Below, piece after piece: positions 8,386-17,017 of a stretch of DNA of 64,000 bases; the first letter of the stretch is position 1, and each line of letters opens with the position of its first letter. The stretch comes from Ignavibacteria bacterium (lineage in GTDB: Bacteria; Bacteroidota; Ignavibacteria; OLB7). The position numbers were made by a program, and so were the translations under genes. The stretch lies in contig JACKAE010000004.1 in NCBI GenBank assembly GCA_020635205.1, positions 186,001 to 250,000 of the forward strand, given 5' to 3'. The notes under the pieces are model-generated. The model was given only the letters and a program-made list of their open reading frames with translations, was not told the origin of the DNA and ran no database searches.

Positions 8386-8540
8386 CATTCTGCCCTGCGG
8401 GGCGAGTCAAACTTAATGCTTCATTTTCTGGGGACGTTGTCCCCGGCCACATTACCATTGCCCCTGCGGGGCAATGCTTCGCGATCCGTCGGCAGACTTG
8501 AATACGCCAACTCTACCATTGCCTCAGCGGGGCAGGGAGC
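8386..8540. repeat. Three degenerate copies of a palindromic GCCCCTGCGGGGC unit in the 8082-8636 spacer
   Basis: Copies begin at about 8386, 8456 and 8517 (spacing 70 and 61). The middle one is a perfect hairpin, CATTGCCCC-TGC-GGGGCAATG (8456-8476); the flanking ones, GCCCTGCGGGGC and GCCTCAGCGGGGC, are decayed. A separate GGGGAC-GTT-GTCCCC hairpin lies at 8430-8444. The whole 555-base spacer between tRNA-Pro and the next gene has no credible gene: reading frames across it owe their Leu-Pro-rich stretches to the repeats. It looks like a landing area for REP-like elements. Confidence 0.5.
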
Positions 8541-8636
8541 ATAATCGACGCTCTTTGATGGAGGGCGAACATCAATCCCCTCTGCTTGAACATTCACCAT
8601 CTTATAACGATTCCTTCTCTCCTCTTCCCCTGACTA

Positions 8637-8903
8637 TCAGCGAGACCAACTTTGGATGAGTACATCCCCCGATACTTCGTAGAGTGTGTCGCCAATCGAC
8701 CAATAGTAGCCGTCTGAATCCTCCGCGTCGTTCACGATCCCCTTAAATCGATACTGATTCACTACGACACCACCACTGTATTGAGTGACGATGTAGTTTC
8801 GCTCACCGGTCTGTACGCTTCGCCGGCAACCCTCACACTCCCTGGCACACCCAGCGAGTGTGATTGCAAAAATGAATAGAAGTAGCGTTCGCCAAGCTCT
8901 CAT
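8637..8903 (-). CDS. Small predicted lipoprotein, unknown function
   Basis: Unrecognised 88-residue protein with a lipoprotein signal: basic MRAWR start, hydrophobic LLLFIFAITL, and lipobox LAGC with the lipid-bearing Cys at 19. The mature part begins ARECEGCRR, with two further cysteines, then a hydrophilic domain (YIVTQYSGGVVVNQYRFKG, with YYWSIGDTLYEV later). It probably sits in a membrane facing the periplasm. It stands alone between a repeat-rich spacer and the divergent glgP gene. The lipobox and compact length make it likely real. Confidence 0.65.
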   Translation of the reverse strand: MRAWRTLLLFIFAITLAGCARECEGCRRSVQTGERNYIVTQYSGGVVVNQYRFKGIVNDAEDSDGYYWSIGDTLYEVSGDVLIQSWSR

Positions 8904-9226
8904 ATTCTCTCCGGGATATTTCCCACTATCTCCACACCGAATAAAAAGCGGGAGGGAAGACTGTGGTTAGCTATTTTTTGTTGTTGACTGCCTCGTGTTC
9001 TCACCGAGTTATCTTGAAGATCAAAAGTAATCATATGAATTGATTGTCTCCCCCGCCCCAGTTCGGCTAACGGTGCTAACCTTCATCAGAATCGATAAAG
9101 AATTCAGAGGGAATCGGGGAAAGAAACCATCACAAAAATTTTGCTTACCTTCGCCCCCTTTCCAGTTCGAAAAGGTCAAATACCTTTCCGTTCATGTTGG
9201 TTCCTATTCCACTGTTATCACGTACG
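8904..9226. other. Divergent spacer between lipoprotein gene and glgP
   Basis: This 323-base stretch must hold both promoters. A TTACCTTCG at about 9146-9154 is one mismatch from the TAnnTTTG -7 consensus and lies 75 bases before the glgP start, but no TTG is correctly placed upstream of it. I see no terminator, repeat or convincing small gene. Confidence 0.35.
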
Positions 9227-11782
9227 ATGCGCGCAATTCGAAGACTGTCGGTCGCAAATAACTACCCCGAACGTATCCGCCACTTGGAAGAACTCACCCA
9301 CAATCTTTACTGGACTTGGACTCCAGAGATTAGGGAGTTCCTCCGCTCAATCAACCCAGAATCGTGGGAGCGGACGAACCACCGTCCGCTGAAGAGTCTC
9401 GCAGAACTTTCAAGTGACGAACTAACTGCGCGCGCGGAAAATTCGGCGTTCGCCTCCGGGTACGAGAATGCACTGCACGGACTCCGAAGCTACCTGAGTG
9501 AGAAGGGATGGTTCGGTAGAACCTATCCCGAACGGAACGATCTGATCGCCTACTTCTCAGCCGAGTTTGGTTTACACGAATCTGTCCCCCTCTATTCAGG
9601 AGGGTTAGGTGTTCTCTCAGGTGACCACACGAAATCGGCAAGCGATCTCGGCCTTCCGTTCATCGGCGTTGGATTGCTCTATCAAATGGGATACTTCCGT
9701 CAGAGCCTTGCGCTCGACGGCGCACAACTTGAGAGCTACGAGTACAACGACCCCTCTACCCTCCCTATCAGTCGAGTTCGAGGGGAAGATGGTAAACCGG
9801 TAACAGTTACCCTGACCATGCCGGCGGGAACGTTGACAATTGGAGTTTGGCGTATGGCAGTTGGTCGCGTGACGCTCTACTTACTCGACACAAATTTGCC
9901 GGAGAACACCATTCCCGAATATCGCGACATTACCGGCTACCTCTACGGCGGCGACAAAGAGATGCGGATCATGCAGGAGATGGTGCTCGGTATCGGAGGA
10001 ATGCGGATGCTTGCAGCACTCGGTATCGAACCGAGCGTCACCCACTGCAACGAAGGGCACAGTGCATTTCTGCTGCTGGAACGTTCCCGCATTGCGATGG
10101 AGGCTTGGGGACTCACGTTCCGTGAGGCTGCTCGCTTGACGGCTGCTGGCTCGGTCTTCACCACACACACACCTGTTCCTGCTGGCCACGACGTCTTCCC
10201 AGCCGAGATGATCGAGCAATATCTACAGCCATACCGTACAACATTGGGACTCACGACTGAAGAGTTCATGGCACTTGGACGAATCGACCCTGAAGATGGG
10301 ACAGAAGGCTTCTCAATGACGGTGTTAGCACTGAAGCTCACTTCGGGTCGCAACGGCGTTAGTGAATTGCACGGCGAAGTCTCTCGGCAGATGTGGCACG
10401 ACGTCTGGCCCGGCTTCTCCTACAGCGAAACACCGATTGTCGGGATAACCAACGGTGTCCACACCCTCTCGTTTGTTGCCGATCGGATGCGATCACTCTT
10501 CGCAACGCACATCGCTCCGGACTGGCATCTCCGTATTTCCGATCAGAAAATGTGGGAGAATGCAGCCACGATCCCAGACGACGAACTGTGGAGCGCGAAG
10601 AGTGAACTCCGGCAGAGAATGATTGGCTACCTCAGAAATCGTTTGACTGACCGGCGAGCAGCGACGTACACCAGGAGCGAAACTGGTCGAGACATTACGT
10701 CGATACTGGACCCACATGCTCTGACCATTGGCTTTGCTCGTCGCTTTGCTACCTACAAGCGGGCAACTCTCCTCTTCCGCGACCAAGAACGTGCATACCG
10801 ACTCTTCAGCGACTCAGAGTATCCACTTCAACTGCTGATTGCTGGAAAGGCTCACCCCAAAGATGAAGAGGGAAAGAAGTTTATCAGAGATATTTTCACT
10901 TTCGTTCGTGAGACTGGGCTTGAACATCGGATCATGTTCATCGAGGATTACGACATTGGTGTTGCGCGGGCGATGATCCAGGGGTGTGATATTTGGCTGA
11001 ACACGCCGCGCCGTCCGATGGAGGCTTCAGGCACAAGTGGTATGAAGGCCGCCGTTAACGGAACAGTGAATCTCTCAATTCTCGACGGATGGTTCCCCGA
11101 AGGTTACGATGGAACAAACGGATATGCCATCGGCGACGAACGGGAGTTTGCTGACACCACTTATCAGGACGAAATAGAATCGCGTCACCTCTACCGCTTG
11201 CTTGAAGAGGCAGTGATTCCAACCTTCTACAATCGTGACGAGACTGGATTGCCTCGCGAGTGGATCGCAACACAGAAGCGGACAATCGAGACAATGGCGG
11301 GAGTTTTTTCGAGCGATCGGATGGTGAAAGAGTATACCGAGCAGCTCTACATCCCGGCGTCGAACCGATACCGAGCACTTTCTGCAAACAAGGCGGAAGG
11401 AGTGAGAAATCTTACCGCATGGATTTACCACTTACATTCAATATGGGATCAGCTTTCCATCTCCGACGTTCACCTCTCCCCTGATGAAACTGAACACCGA
11501 GCAGGTGAAACGATTCAAATAACTGCCAACATTGAGCTTGGGAAGATTGCTCCCGACAACATCAGAGTGCAAGTATTAATTGGTCCAGTTGATGATGATG
11601 GGGGCATTTCCGATGGAATCATACATCCACTTTCGCTCGACATTGTAGAGAATGGCACAGCACACTACAAAGGGAAGATACCACTCCGCGATGTGGGGCA
11701 AACCGGTTTGACAGTCCGAGTGATACCTGCTCTTCCCGAAACCATCGATGTCGCCGATGTCGGCCTTGTAACCTGGAGCTAA
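9227..11782 (+). CDS. glgP: Alpha-glucan (glycogen) phosphorylase
   Basis: PLP enzyme releasing glucose-1-phosphate from glycogen or maltodextrins. The 851-residue product belongs to the shorter, bacterial/archaeal-type branch rather than the E. coli GlgP/MalP type. Recognisable blocks are NLYWTWTPE near the N-terminus, YFSAEFGLHESVPLYSGGLG, CNEGHSAF, and the PLP-site block SGTSGMKAAVNG with the likely Schiff-base lysine near 607. The C-terminal 100 residues form a beta-rich extra domain. The ATG at 9227 is preferred to 9194, which would add 11 residues unlike the family. No other glycogen gene is nearby, so it appears to be a single-gene unit. Confidence 0.92.
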   Translation: MRAIRRLSVANNYPERIRHLEELTHNLYWTWTPEIREFLRSINPESWERTNHRPLKSLAELSSDELTARAENSAFASGYENALHGLRSYLSEKGWFGRTYPERNDLIAYFSAEFGLHESVPLYSGGLGVLSGDHTKSASDLGLPFIGVGLLYQMGYFRQSLALDGAQLESYEYNDPSTLPISRVRGEDGKPVTVTLTMPAGTLTIGVWRMAVGRVTLYLLDTNLPENTIPEYRDITGYLYGGDKEMRIMQEMVLGIGGMRMLAALGIEPSVTHCNEGHSAFLLLERSRIAMEAWGLTFREAARLTAAGSVFTTHTPVPAGHDVFPAEMIEQYLQPYRTTLGLTTEEFMALGRIDPEDGTEGFSMTVLALKLTSGRNGVSELHGEVSRQMWHDVWPGFSYSETPIVGITNGVHTLSFVADRMRSLFATHIAPDWHLRISDQKMWENAATIPDDELWSAKSELRQRMIGYLRNRLTDRRAATYTRSETGRDITSILDPHALTIGFARRFATYKRATLLFRDQERAYRLFSDSEYPLQLLIAGKAHPKDEEGKKFIRDIFTFVRETGLEHRIMFIEDYDIGVARAMIQGCDIWLNTPRRPMEASGTSGMKAAVNGTVNLSILDGWFPEGYDGTNGYAIGDEREFADTTYQDEIESRHLYRLLEEAVIPTFYNRDETGLPREWIATQKRTIETMAGVFSSDRMVKEYTEQLYIPASNRYRALSANKAEGVRNLTAWIYHLHSIWDQLSISDVHLSPDETEHRAGETIQITANIELGKIAPDNIRVQVLIGPVDDDGGISDGIIHPLSLDIVENGTAHYKGKIPLRDVGQTGLTVRVIPALPETIDVADVGLVTWS

Positions 11783-11842
11783 CTTCACGGAACGTGGGAG
11801 AAACCGAAGGCTGAACCCACCCAAAGCAATTCATCACGCGCA

Positions 11843-11877
11843 CCTCACACTATAGTCATTGTGACTATGGTGTGAGG
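11843..11877. terminator. Strong hairpin after glgP (no U-tract)
   Basis: CCTCACACTATAGTCA (11843-11858) pairs with TGACTATGGTGTGAGG (11862-11877): 16 bp with one G-U pair and a 3-base loop, 61 bases after the glgP stop. No run of T follows, so it may act as an RNA-end stabiliser or part of a repeat rather than a classical terminator. Confidence 0.5.
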
Positions 11878-12049
11878 TAATCACCACCTCCTCTTAACAC
11901 CCAGATTCAACGGGTGCACGGAAACCCAGCTAAAGGGAAATTGCTTGGAATTGCACAATTAATAAGGTAACCACTACCTCAGGTTAACACCCCGATTCAC
12001 CGGGGTGCTCAGGAACATCAGCAGTGGAAAAAACGGCTTCAAGCCGTTT
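11875..12049. repeat. Two direct repeat units plus palindrome (REP-like cluster) in the glgP-porin spacer
   Basis: Unit A (11875-11925) and unit B (11965-12015) share the order GGTAA-CCAC-ACCTC, TTAACACCC, GATTCA and GGGTGC. Unit B folds as CACCCCG-ATTCAC-CGGGGTG. Just after it lies the palindrome AAACGGCTT-C-AAGCCGTTT (12031-12049). Similar CACCCCGATTCA/ACGGCTTCAAGCCGT blocks are, from memory, common between genes of Bacteroidota-like genomes. The rest of this 586-base gap (12050-12284) shows nothing I can name, before the phosphate promoter begins. Confidence 0.5.
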
Positions 12050-12284
12050 CTCGTAAGTCTCCCCTTATCCGCGTATACGCAGCGACCTCATTCTCTTCAG
12101 CGGTCGGTATTCAACCACAACTCGTTCCCCTTCTCGGGACTAACAACACTCTCATATTCCTCTTGTCAGGAGGTAGATATAACCAAATGACATCATTCCA
12201 AAATCCACCACCCTTCTTCTCCGGTTATCACAATCCTCGTTTAACTCCAAACAGAGCCTTTTCACTTCGCTATGTTATGAAAAG

Positions 12285-12331
12285 GTAAACTTCCGATAAC
12301 ATTACCGGAACATGAAGCCGAAGTAACTTTG
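12285..12331 (+). promoter_or_regulatory. Pho-box-like array and -7 element upstream of the porin gene
   Basis: Three heptamers with exact 11-base period, GTAAACT (12285), ATAACAT (12296) and GGAACAT (12307), end 10 bases before TAACTTTG (12324-12331), a perfect TAnnTTTG -7 element. This is the geometry of a PhoB-activated promoter, in which repeats replace the -35 region. A fourth and fifth similar heptamer (GTAACTT 12323, GTAACAT 12334) overlap the -7 element and start region. The predicted leader is about 31 bases. Confidence 0.6.
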
Positions 12332-12368
12332 TGGTAACATTAATCTGTACCACTAACCAGTAGCGAGT

Positions 12369-13592
12369 ATGCAACAGCGATTCTCTCTTCTTCTGACCGT
12401 TTCATTTGTCGGTCTTCTCATCATCAGTAGCAACCAAGCAACAGCTCAACCAACAGTGAGCGGCTATGTTCAGGCAGAATGGCTGCACTTCGATCAATCC
12501 TCAAACCCTGACAAACGGGCATTTTACTGGGATGCAGAGAAGAACTTTTTTCAAATTCGCCGTGGGCGGGCAAAGTTTACACACCATGATGGAGCCTTCA
12601 AGGGCGTTCTTCAGGCTGACTTCACAGAGCGTGGCGTAGATGTTAAGGATGCCTACTTGCAGGTAAACCTTGTGAAAGAGAATCTTCTGAACGTCACAGT
12701 TGGACTCTTCAATCGGCCAAATTACGAGGTGGAACTCTCGTCGAGTAAACGTGAGTCTCCTGAACGGTCGCAAGTGATTCGGGCTTTCTATCCGGGGGAG
12801 CGCGATCTCGGCTTTAAGTTCGAGTCAAGCCCAAAGCTGAGCGAGGATTTTATTCCAACGATTCAATTGGCACTCTTCAACGGAAATCCTAACGAGTCTG
12901 ACGCACTGAAAGACATTGCCACCCGTTTGATTCTCCCCCTCCCACTCGGTAAGGAGTCCAAGGTATCGGCAACGGTTGGTGGATCGTTCTACTATGGTGG
13001 AATTCCTCAGCCGGAAGATAGTGTGATATCCTTCGAGAATGGGATGCCAGTGATAACCTTCGGCAATGGAACAGGGGCATCACAGGGGTGGGGAAATCGG
13101 ACAAACGTTGGCATTGAAGCACAGGTTCACGCAAAACTCTTCTCCTTCGGTAGCACTCACCTAACTGGTGAATTCCTTTCGGGGATGCGTCCAACAACCA
13201 CAACGCGGGAAATAACTCGTGAAGTACAGGATGGTGACACCACGATCATCGTCACAACTGCACAACCAACTCTTGCCATCCGCAACCAATCGGGCTTCTA
13301 CGTGCAGCTTGCTCAAGATCTTAGCAAGAAGTATACAGTCGCTGCAAAATATGATGTCTTCGACCGGAACACTGACCTCAGCGGCAACCAAGTCAGTTCT
13401 TCTTCTGACAGACAAGCCACTGTTATCGGCTTTGGTGCAATTGGCACGTTTGGCCCGGTTCGGATCACAGCTTGGTATGAGATGCCAACCTTTGCTGCCG
13501 ACGAAGCTACATTCGTTGATGGATCAGGAGCTACCAAAAGTGATGACTTGAAGGACAACAAGACAACAGTCCGATTCCAGTACAAGTTCTAA
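12369..13592 (+). CDS. Phosphate-selective porin (OprO/OprP type)
   Basis: Outer-membrane beta-barrel expected to let phosphate or polyphosphate through. A signal peptide covers about residues 1-26 (hydrophobic LLLTVSFVGLLII, cut after ATAQ). The mature chain starts with barrel strands (VSGYVQAEWLHF), shows FFQIRRGRAKF and a VTVGLFNRPNYEVELSSS segment typical of the porin O/P family, and ends VRFQYKF with the aromatic last residue of barrel proteins. It lies directly upstream of pstCAB-phoU behind a Pho-box-like promoter, which supports phosphate specificity. The selectivity itself is inferred. Confidence 0.8.
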   Translation: MQQRFSLLLTVSFVGLLIISSNQATAQPTVSGYVQAEWLHFDQSSNPDKRAFYWDAEKNFFQIRRGRAKFTHHDGAFKGVLQADFTERGVDVKDAYLQVNLVKENLLNVTVGLFNRPNYEVELSSSKRESPERSQVIRAFYPGERDLGFKFESSPKLSEDFIPTIQLALFNGNPNESDALKDIATRLILPLPLGKESKVSATVGGSFYYGGIPQPEDSVISFENGMPVITFGNGTGASQGWGNRTNVGIEAQVHAKLFSFGSTHLTGEFLSGMRPTTTTREITREVQDGDTTIIVTTAQPTLAIRNQSGFYVQLAQDLSKKYTVAAKYDVFDRNTDLSGNQVSSSSDRQATVIGFGAIGTFGPVRITAWYEMPTFAADEATFVDGSGATKSDDLKDNKTTVRFQYKF

Positions 13593-13644
13593 ACGTGTAA
13601 TAGCGAGTCTGACGAGTTGAGCATAGTAACCACCCTCTCAGCAT

Positions 13645-13712
13645 TGCATGGTTGGGGTAATAGGCTGTTTCGAGGATAGCAATCCATCAACAGTTTTTAC
13701 CCTAACCATGCA
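13645..13712. other. Long intercistronic stem between porin and pstC, in an otherwise empty 341-base spacer
   Basis: TGCATGGTTGGGGTAA (13645-13660) pairs with TTACCCTAACCATGCA (13697-13712) with one G-U; inside, CTGTT/AACAG pair again, giving one extended hairpin. There is no U-tract after it, so it may stabilise or separate the porin and pst messages. Further on, TAACTTTC (13857-13864) is one mismatch from a -7 element and could give pstC its own weak promoter. A 77-codon frame over this region is not credible because it begins inside the stem. Confidence 0.45.
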
Positions 13713-13933
13713 ACTATTTACACTCTCCTCATCATTAGCCGAATGTTCCACCTATTGGCTCAGTTTACTCAACATTGCCATTGGATATTATGTGATAGTA
13801 AAGGGGTTCTGGACAAATCCGAACAAACTCTGGGGTGAAGAGTCGGAGAACTACCGTAACTTTCTCACTCTTAGATTCTGAACAATCCCGAATACTATGA
13901 CAAACACAATACGTTCCCAGACCCAAATCGACC

Positions 13934-15007
13934 ATGTCTGAGCAAAAACAGGAGAAGAGTGAAGTGAAGCCGGGTGAATTCAGCACAGCTTCTCTTTCAT
14001 TAACAACCAAGGAGCGACGGTTTGGCGAGCGAGCCATTGAGCTTGGGATATACACAGTATCCTCTCTCTCTATCATATTCATCTTTCTCATTTTTGCCTT
14101 CGTCTTGCGCGAGGCGTCGCCAATTATCGGATATACCCTAAGTGGCGAACAGACTGAGAAATCCGCCGAACTCACTCCTGAAGAGTTAACGCGAGCAAAA
14201 GAGATTGTGGGAGAAGACTATCCGATCTTAACCCACAACTCCGAGATTACAGTAAGCGCACTGATTCACGACAAGTGGGAGCCAAACTCCACGTACCCAC
14301 GATATGGCATCTGGCCAATAGTTCTCGGAACTCTTAAATCGACATTTGTTGCCCTGTTCTTTGCAATTCCCCTCTCAATCTTTGCAGCACTCTACACAGC
14401 TTTTTTTGCCCCACTCCGACTCAGAGAGTTTATAAAGCCAGTGATTGAGCTGTTGGCAGGTTTTCCGTCGGTAGTCATCGGGTTCTTCTGTCTGATTACG
14501 ATTGCAACCTTTGCGCAAGATCTCTTCGGTTATGAATTTCGATTGAACTCAGTAGTTGGCGGGTTCGGACTCTCGTTAGCAGTGATTCCGATTATCTATA
14601 CTCTCTCCGAAGACGCCCTCCGCTCCGTCCCAGGGTCGTTAAACGAAGCGGCTCTCGCTCTCGGAGCAACGAAGTGGCAGGCAGCCTACCAAGTGATGCT
14701 GCCAGCAGCAACCCCAGGTATCTTTGCCGCCATTTTGTTAGGACTCGGGCGCGCTTTCGGCGAGACGATGATTGCGTTGATGGCGATGGGGAACGCACCG
14801 ATTCCAAGCTGGGATGTGTTCGATCCAGCCCGAACGTTTGCCTCTACAATTGGAGCCGAGATGGGTGAGGTTGTCTTTGGTTCGTCTCACTACCAAGTTC
14901 TCTTCTTTTTAGGAGTGGTTCTCTTCGTCTTCTCCTTCTCGATTAACTTCTTAACTGAATTCTACATCAAGAATAAGTTGATTAAGAAATTCAGGGGGAA
15001 TGAGTAA
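13934..15007 (+). CDS. pstC: Phosphate ABC transporter permease PstC
   Basis: One of the two membrane subunits of the high-affinity phosphate importer. After a polar N-terminus and helix 1 (about 35-58) comes a periplasmic loop of about 70 residues (STPEEL-like acidic helix, DYPILTHN, KWEPNSTYPRYGIWP), roughly 40 longer than in typical PstC. The core permease helices follow, with the EAA-type loop SLNEAALALGATKWQAAYQ coupling to the ATPase. The stop codon overlaps the pstA start by one base, so translation is probably coupled. No pstS precedes it, although pstS usually comes first in this operon. Confidence 0.93.
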   Translation: MSEQKQEKSEVKPGEFSTASLSLTTKERRFGERAIELGIYTVSSLSIIFIFLIFAFVLREASPIIGYTLSGEQTEKSAELTPEELTRAKEIVGEDYPILTHNSEITVSALIHDKWEPNSTYPRYGIWPIVLGTLKSTFVALFFAIPLSIFAALYTAFFAPLRLREFIKPVIELLAGFPSVVIGFFCLITIATFAQDLFGYEFRLNSVVGGFGLSLAVIPIIYTLSEDALRSVPGSLNEAALALGATKWQAAYQVMLPAATPGIFAAILLGLGRAFGETMIALMAMGNAPIPSWDVFDPARTFASTIGAEMGEVVFGSSHYQVLFFLGVVLFVFSFSINFLTEFYIKNKLIKKFRGNE

Positions 15008-16119
15008 TGAAACGAAGTAGACAGATTCTTGGATTTTTTGCTCACGGTCTCCCACTTGTTGCCACACTGTTAGTTGTTGGCATCATCGTCGCGATTATTG
15101 CGAACTTTCTTATTGGCGGCCTCCCTGCACTCAGTTGGGAATTTCTGACCGAGTCACCACGAAACGTGAACACGGAAGGAGGAATTTTTCCAGCAATCTA
15201 TGGGACAGTTCTCCTTGTTATCATCATGACGATAGCCGCGGTTCCAATCGGAACGATTACGGCAATCTACTTAGCTGAGTATGCAAAGAAGACTTCGAAG
15301 CTCGCGCAATTTGTCCGCTTTGCCGTCAACACTCTGGCCGGTGTTCCCTCAATCGTCTTCGGTCTGTTTGGTCTCGGTTTCTTCATCCAGACTATTGGCG
15401 GGGGAATTGACAACTGGAACCATCAAGCGAAGATGGCCGAACTTCAGCAACTTGTGGCGGCAGCCCCTTCCCCCATTGCGAATAACAGTTTTGCTCCCGT
15501 TCGAGAGATTAAAGCCTATCTCACCCAAGAAGATGAGTTGAAGTGGAGGAAGGAAATTCAACGCTTGAACCAATATGAGGGTGGGGAATCAGCCTATGCA
15601 AACTCTCAATTGGTCGTCACTTACCTGAGTTCTCACACCGATCCCAACTGGGGCAAGGGAAATATCTTGTGGGCAGCACTTACCCTTTCACTTCTTACTC
15701 TCCCAGTGGTGATTGTAGCTGTTGAAGAGGCACTGAAAGCAGTTCCGCAAGAAGTACGTTCGGCAAGTCTCGCTCTTGGAGCCACCCGTCTGGAAACAGT
15801 ATGGAAGATTGTTCTGCCGAACTCACTAACCGGCATTCTCACTGGCTCAATCTTAGCTGTTGGTCGTGGTGCTGGCGAAGTTGCTCCAATTCTCTTCACC
15901 GGTGCAGCCTTTTCGTTAGCGAAACTTCCCGGCTTACAAGATCAGTTTATGCACCTTGGCTTTCACCTCTACATACTCTCAACACAGGCAGTCAACATCG
16001 ACCAAGCTCGTCCACTTCAGTTTGCGACAACAATCGTTCTACTCGGCCTCACCCTCGCGCTGAATGCAGTGGCAATTGTGATTCGCTCACGCATCCGACG
16101 CAAGAACAAATCGAACTAA
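15007..16119 (+). CDS. pstA: Phosphate ABC transporter permease PstA with enlarged periplasmic loop
   Basis: Second membrane subunit of the phosphate importer. The core is normal: helix 1 at about 15-38, the conserved LAGVPSIVFGLFGLG at 110-124, and the EAA loop VPQEVRSASLALGATRLET near 246-264. Between GFFIQTIGGG (about 124-133) and the helix beginning ILWAAL (about 220) sit some 85 extra, mostly charged or polar residues; relatives have only a few there. The position before the EAA-preceding helix places this insert on the periplasmic side. This explains the 370-residue length against the usual 280-300. Confidence 0.92.
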   Translation: MKRSRQILGFFAHGLPLVATLLVVGIIVAIIANFLIGGLPALSWEFLTESPRNVNTEGGIFPAIYGTVLLVIIMTIAAVPIGTITAIYLAEYAKKTSKLAQFVRFAVNTLAGVPSIVFGLFGLGFFIQTIGGGIDNWNHQAKMAELQQLVAAAPSPIANNSFAPVREIKAYLTQEDELKWRKEIQRLNQYEGGESAYANSQLVVTYLSSHTDPNWGKGNILWAALTLSLLTLPVVIVAVEEALKAVPQEVRSASLALGATRLETVWKIVLPNSLTGILTGSILAVGRGAGEVAPILFTGAAFSLAKLPGLQDQFMHLGFHLYILSTQAVNIDQARPLQFATTIVLLGLTLALNAVAIVIRSRIRRKNKSN

Positions 16120-16126
16120 GAAGATT

Positions 16127-16897
16127 ATGCTTTCAGAGAAAGAGACAGTAAAAATCGACATATCAGACCTCTCCCTCTTCTACGGAAAGAAGCAGGCACT
16201 GAACAACATTTCAATGCGAATTCCGGAGAAGCGGGTAACTGCATTCATCGGCCCGTCCGGTTGTGGAAAGAGTACACTCCTGCGGTCGATCAACAGAATG
16301 AACGATCTGATTGATGGGGTTTCGATTTCCGGCAAAGTTGTGCTCGACAATGTCAACATCTACGACAACGGCATCAACATCGTAAACCTGCGGAAACGGA
16401 TTGGGATGGTCTTTCAGAAGTCAAATCCATTCCCCAAATCGATCTACGATAACGTTGCGTACGGTCCTCGAATAAATGGGGTTAAGAACAAGGCGGAGTT
16501 GGATGAGATTGTCGAGAACAGTCTGCAAGGTGGGGCACTCTGGGATGAAGTGAAGGATCGGCTCGACTCGTCGGCACTCTCACTTTCTGGAGGGCAGCAA
16601 CAACGTCTCTGCATTGCCCGGGCAATTGCGGTGAACCCAGAAATTCTCCTAATGGATGAACCCTGCTCAGCACTCGATCCAATATCGACCGACAAGATCG
16701 AAGACCTTATCATTCAACTCAAAGAAAAGTACTCGATCATTATCGTCACCCACAACATGCAACAGGCTGGGCGCGTGAGTGACTACACCGCATTTTTCTA
16801 TATTGGTGAACTAATTGAGTACGACAAGACCCGAAAGATCTTCACCGATCCGAACGTAAAACAGACTGAAGACTATATCACTGGACGGTTCGGGTAA
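16127..16897 (+). CDS. pstB: Phosphate ABC transporter ATP-binding protein PstB
   Basis: ATPase that powers PstCA. Walker A GPSGCGKST is at 42-50, the Q-loop in MVFQKSNPFP, the signature LSGGQQQRLCIARA near 152, Walker B ILLMDEPCSALDP near 175, and the switch histidine in IIVTHNMQQ. The length of 256 residues is normal. It starts 7 bases after pstA and completes the transporter apart from the missing binding protein. Confidence 0.95.
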   Translation: MLSEKETVKIDISDLSLFYGKKQALNNISMRIPEKRVTAFIGPSGCGKSTLLRSINRMNDLIDGVSISGKVVLDNVNIYDNGINIVNLRKRIGMVFQKSNPFPKSIYDNVAYGPRINGVKNKAELDEIVENSLQGGALWDEVKDRLDSSALSLSGGQQQRLCIARAIAVNPEILLMDEPCSALDPISTDKIEDLIIQLKEKYSIIIVTHNMQQAGRVSDYTAFFYIGELIEYDKTRKIFTDPNVKQTEDYITGRFG

Positions 16898-17017
16898 GCG
16901 AGTTCTGAGAGTTGGTTCGAGGTTATAGAATTGAGAGTGAAGAGTTTATAGAGTTTCTGCACGGGTTTGTCGTTGCTCCACTGATTACTGTAAACTGATC
17001 GCTGATTGCTGAATACA

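Noticed and set aside
8101..8544. 147-codon open frame after tRNA-Pro
   Set aside because: It crosses the palindromic repeat units, which produce its Leu-Pro-Leu-Arg-Gly stretches; no ribosome site or family resemblance.
13648..13881. 77-codon open frame between porin and pstC
   Set aside because: It begins within the stem of the intercistronic hairpin and is unlike any protein; the region is better explained as RNA structure and promoter.
16898..17017. ACTGAT/GCTGATT short repeats before phoU as a possible operator
   Set aside because: Low-complexity spacer of a type often seen between genes; no regular spacing or symmetry.
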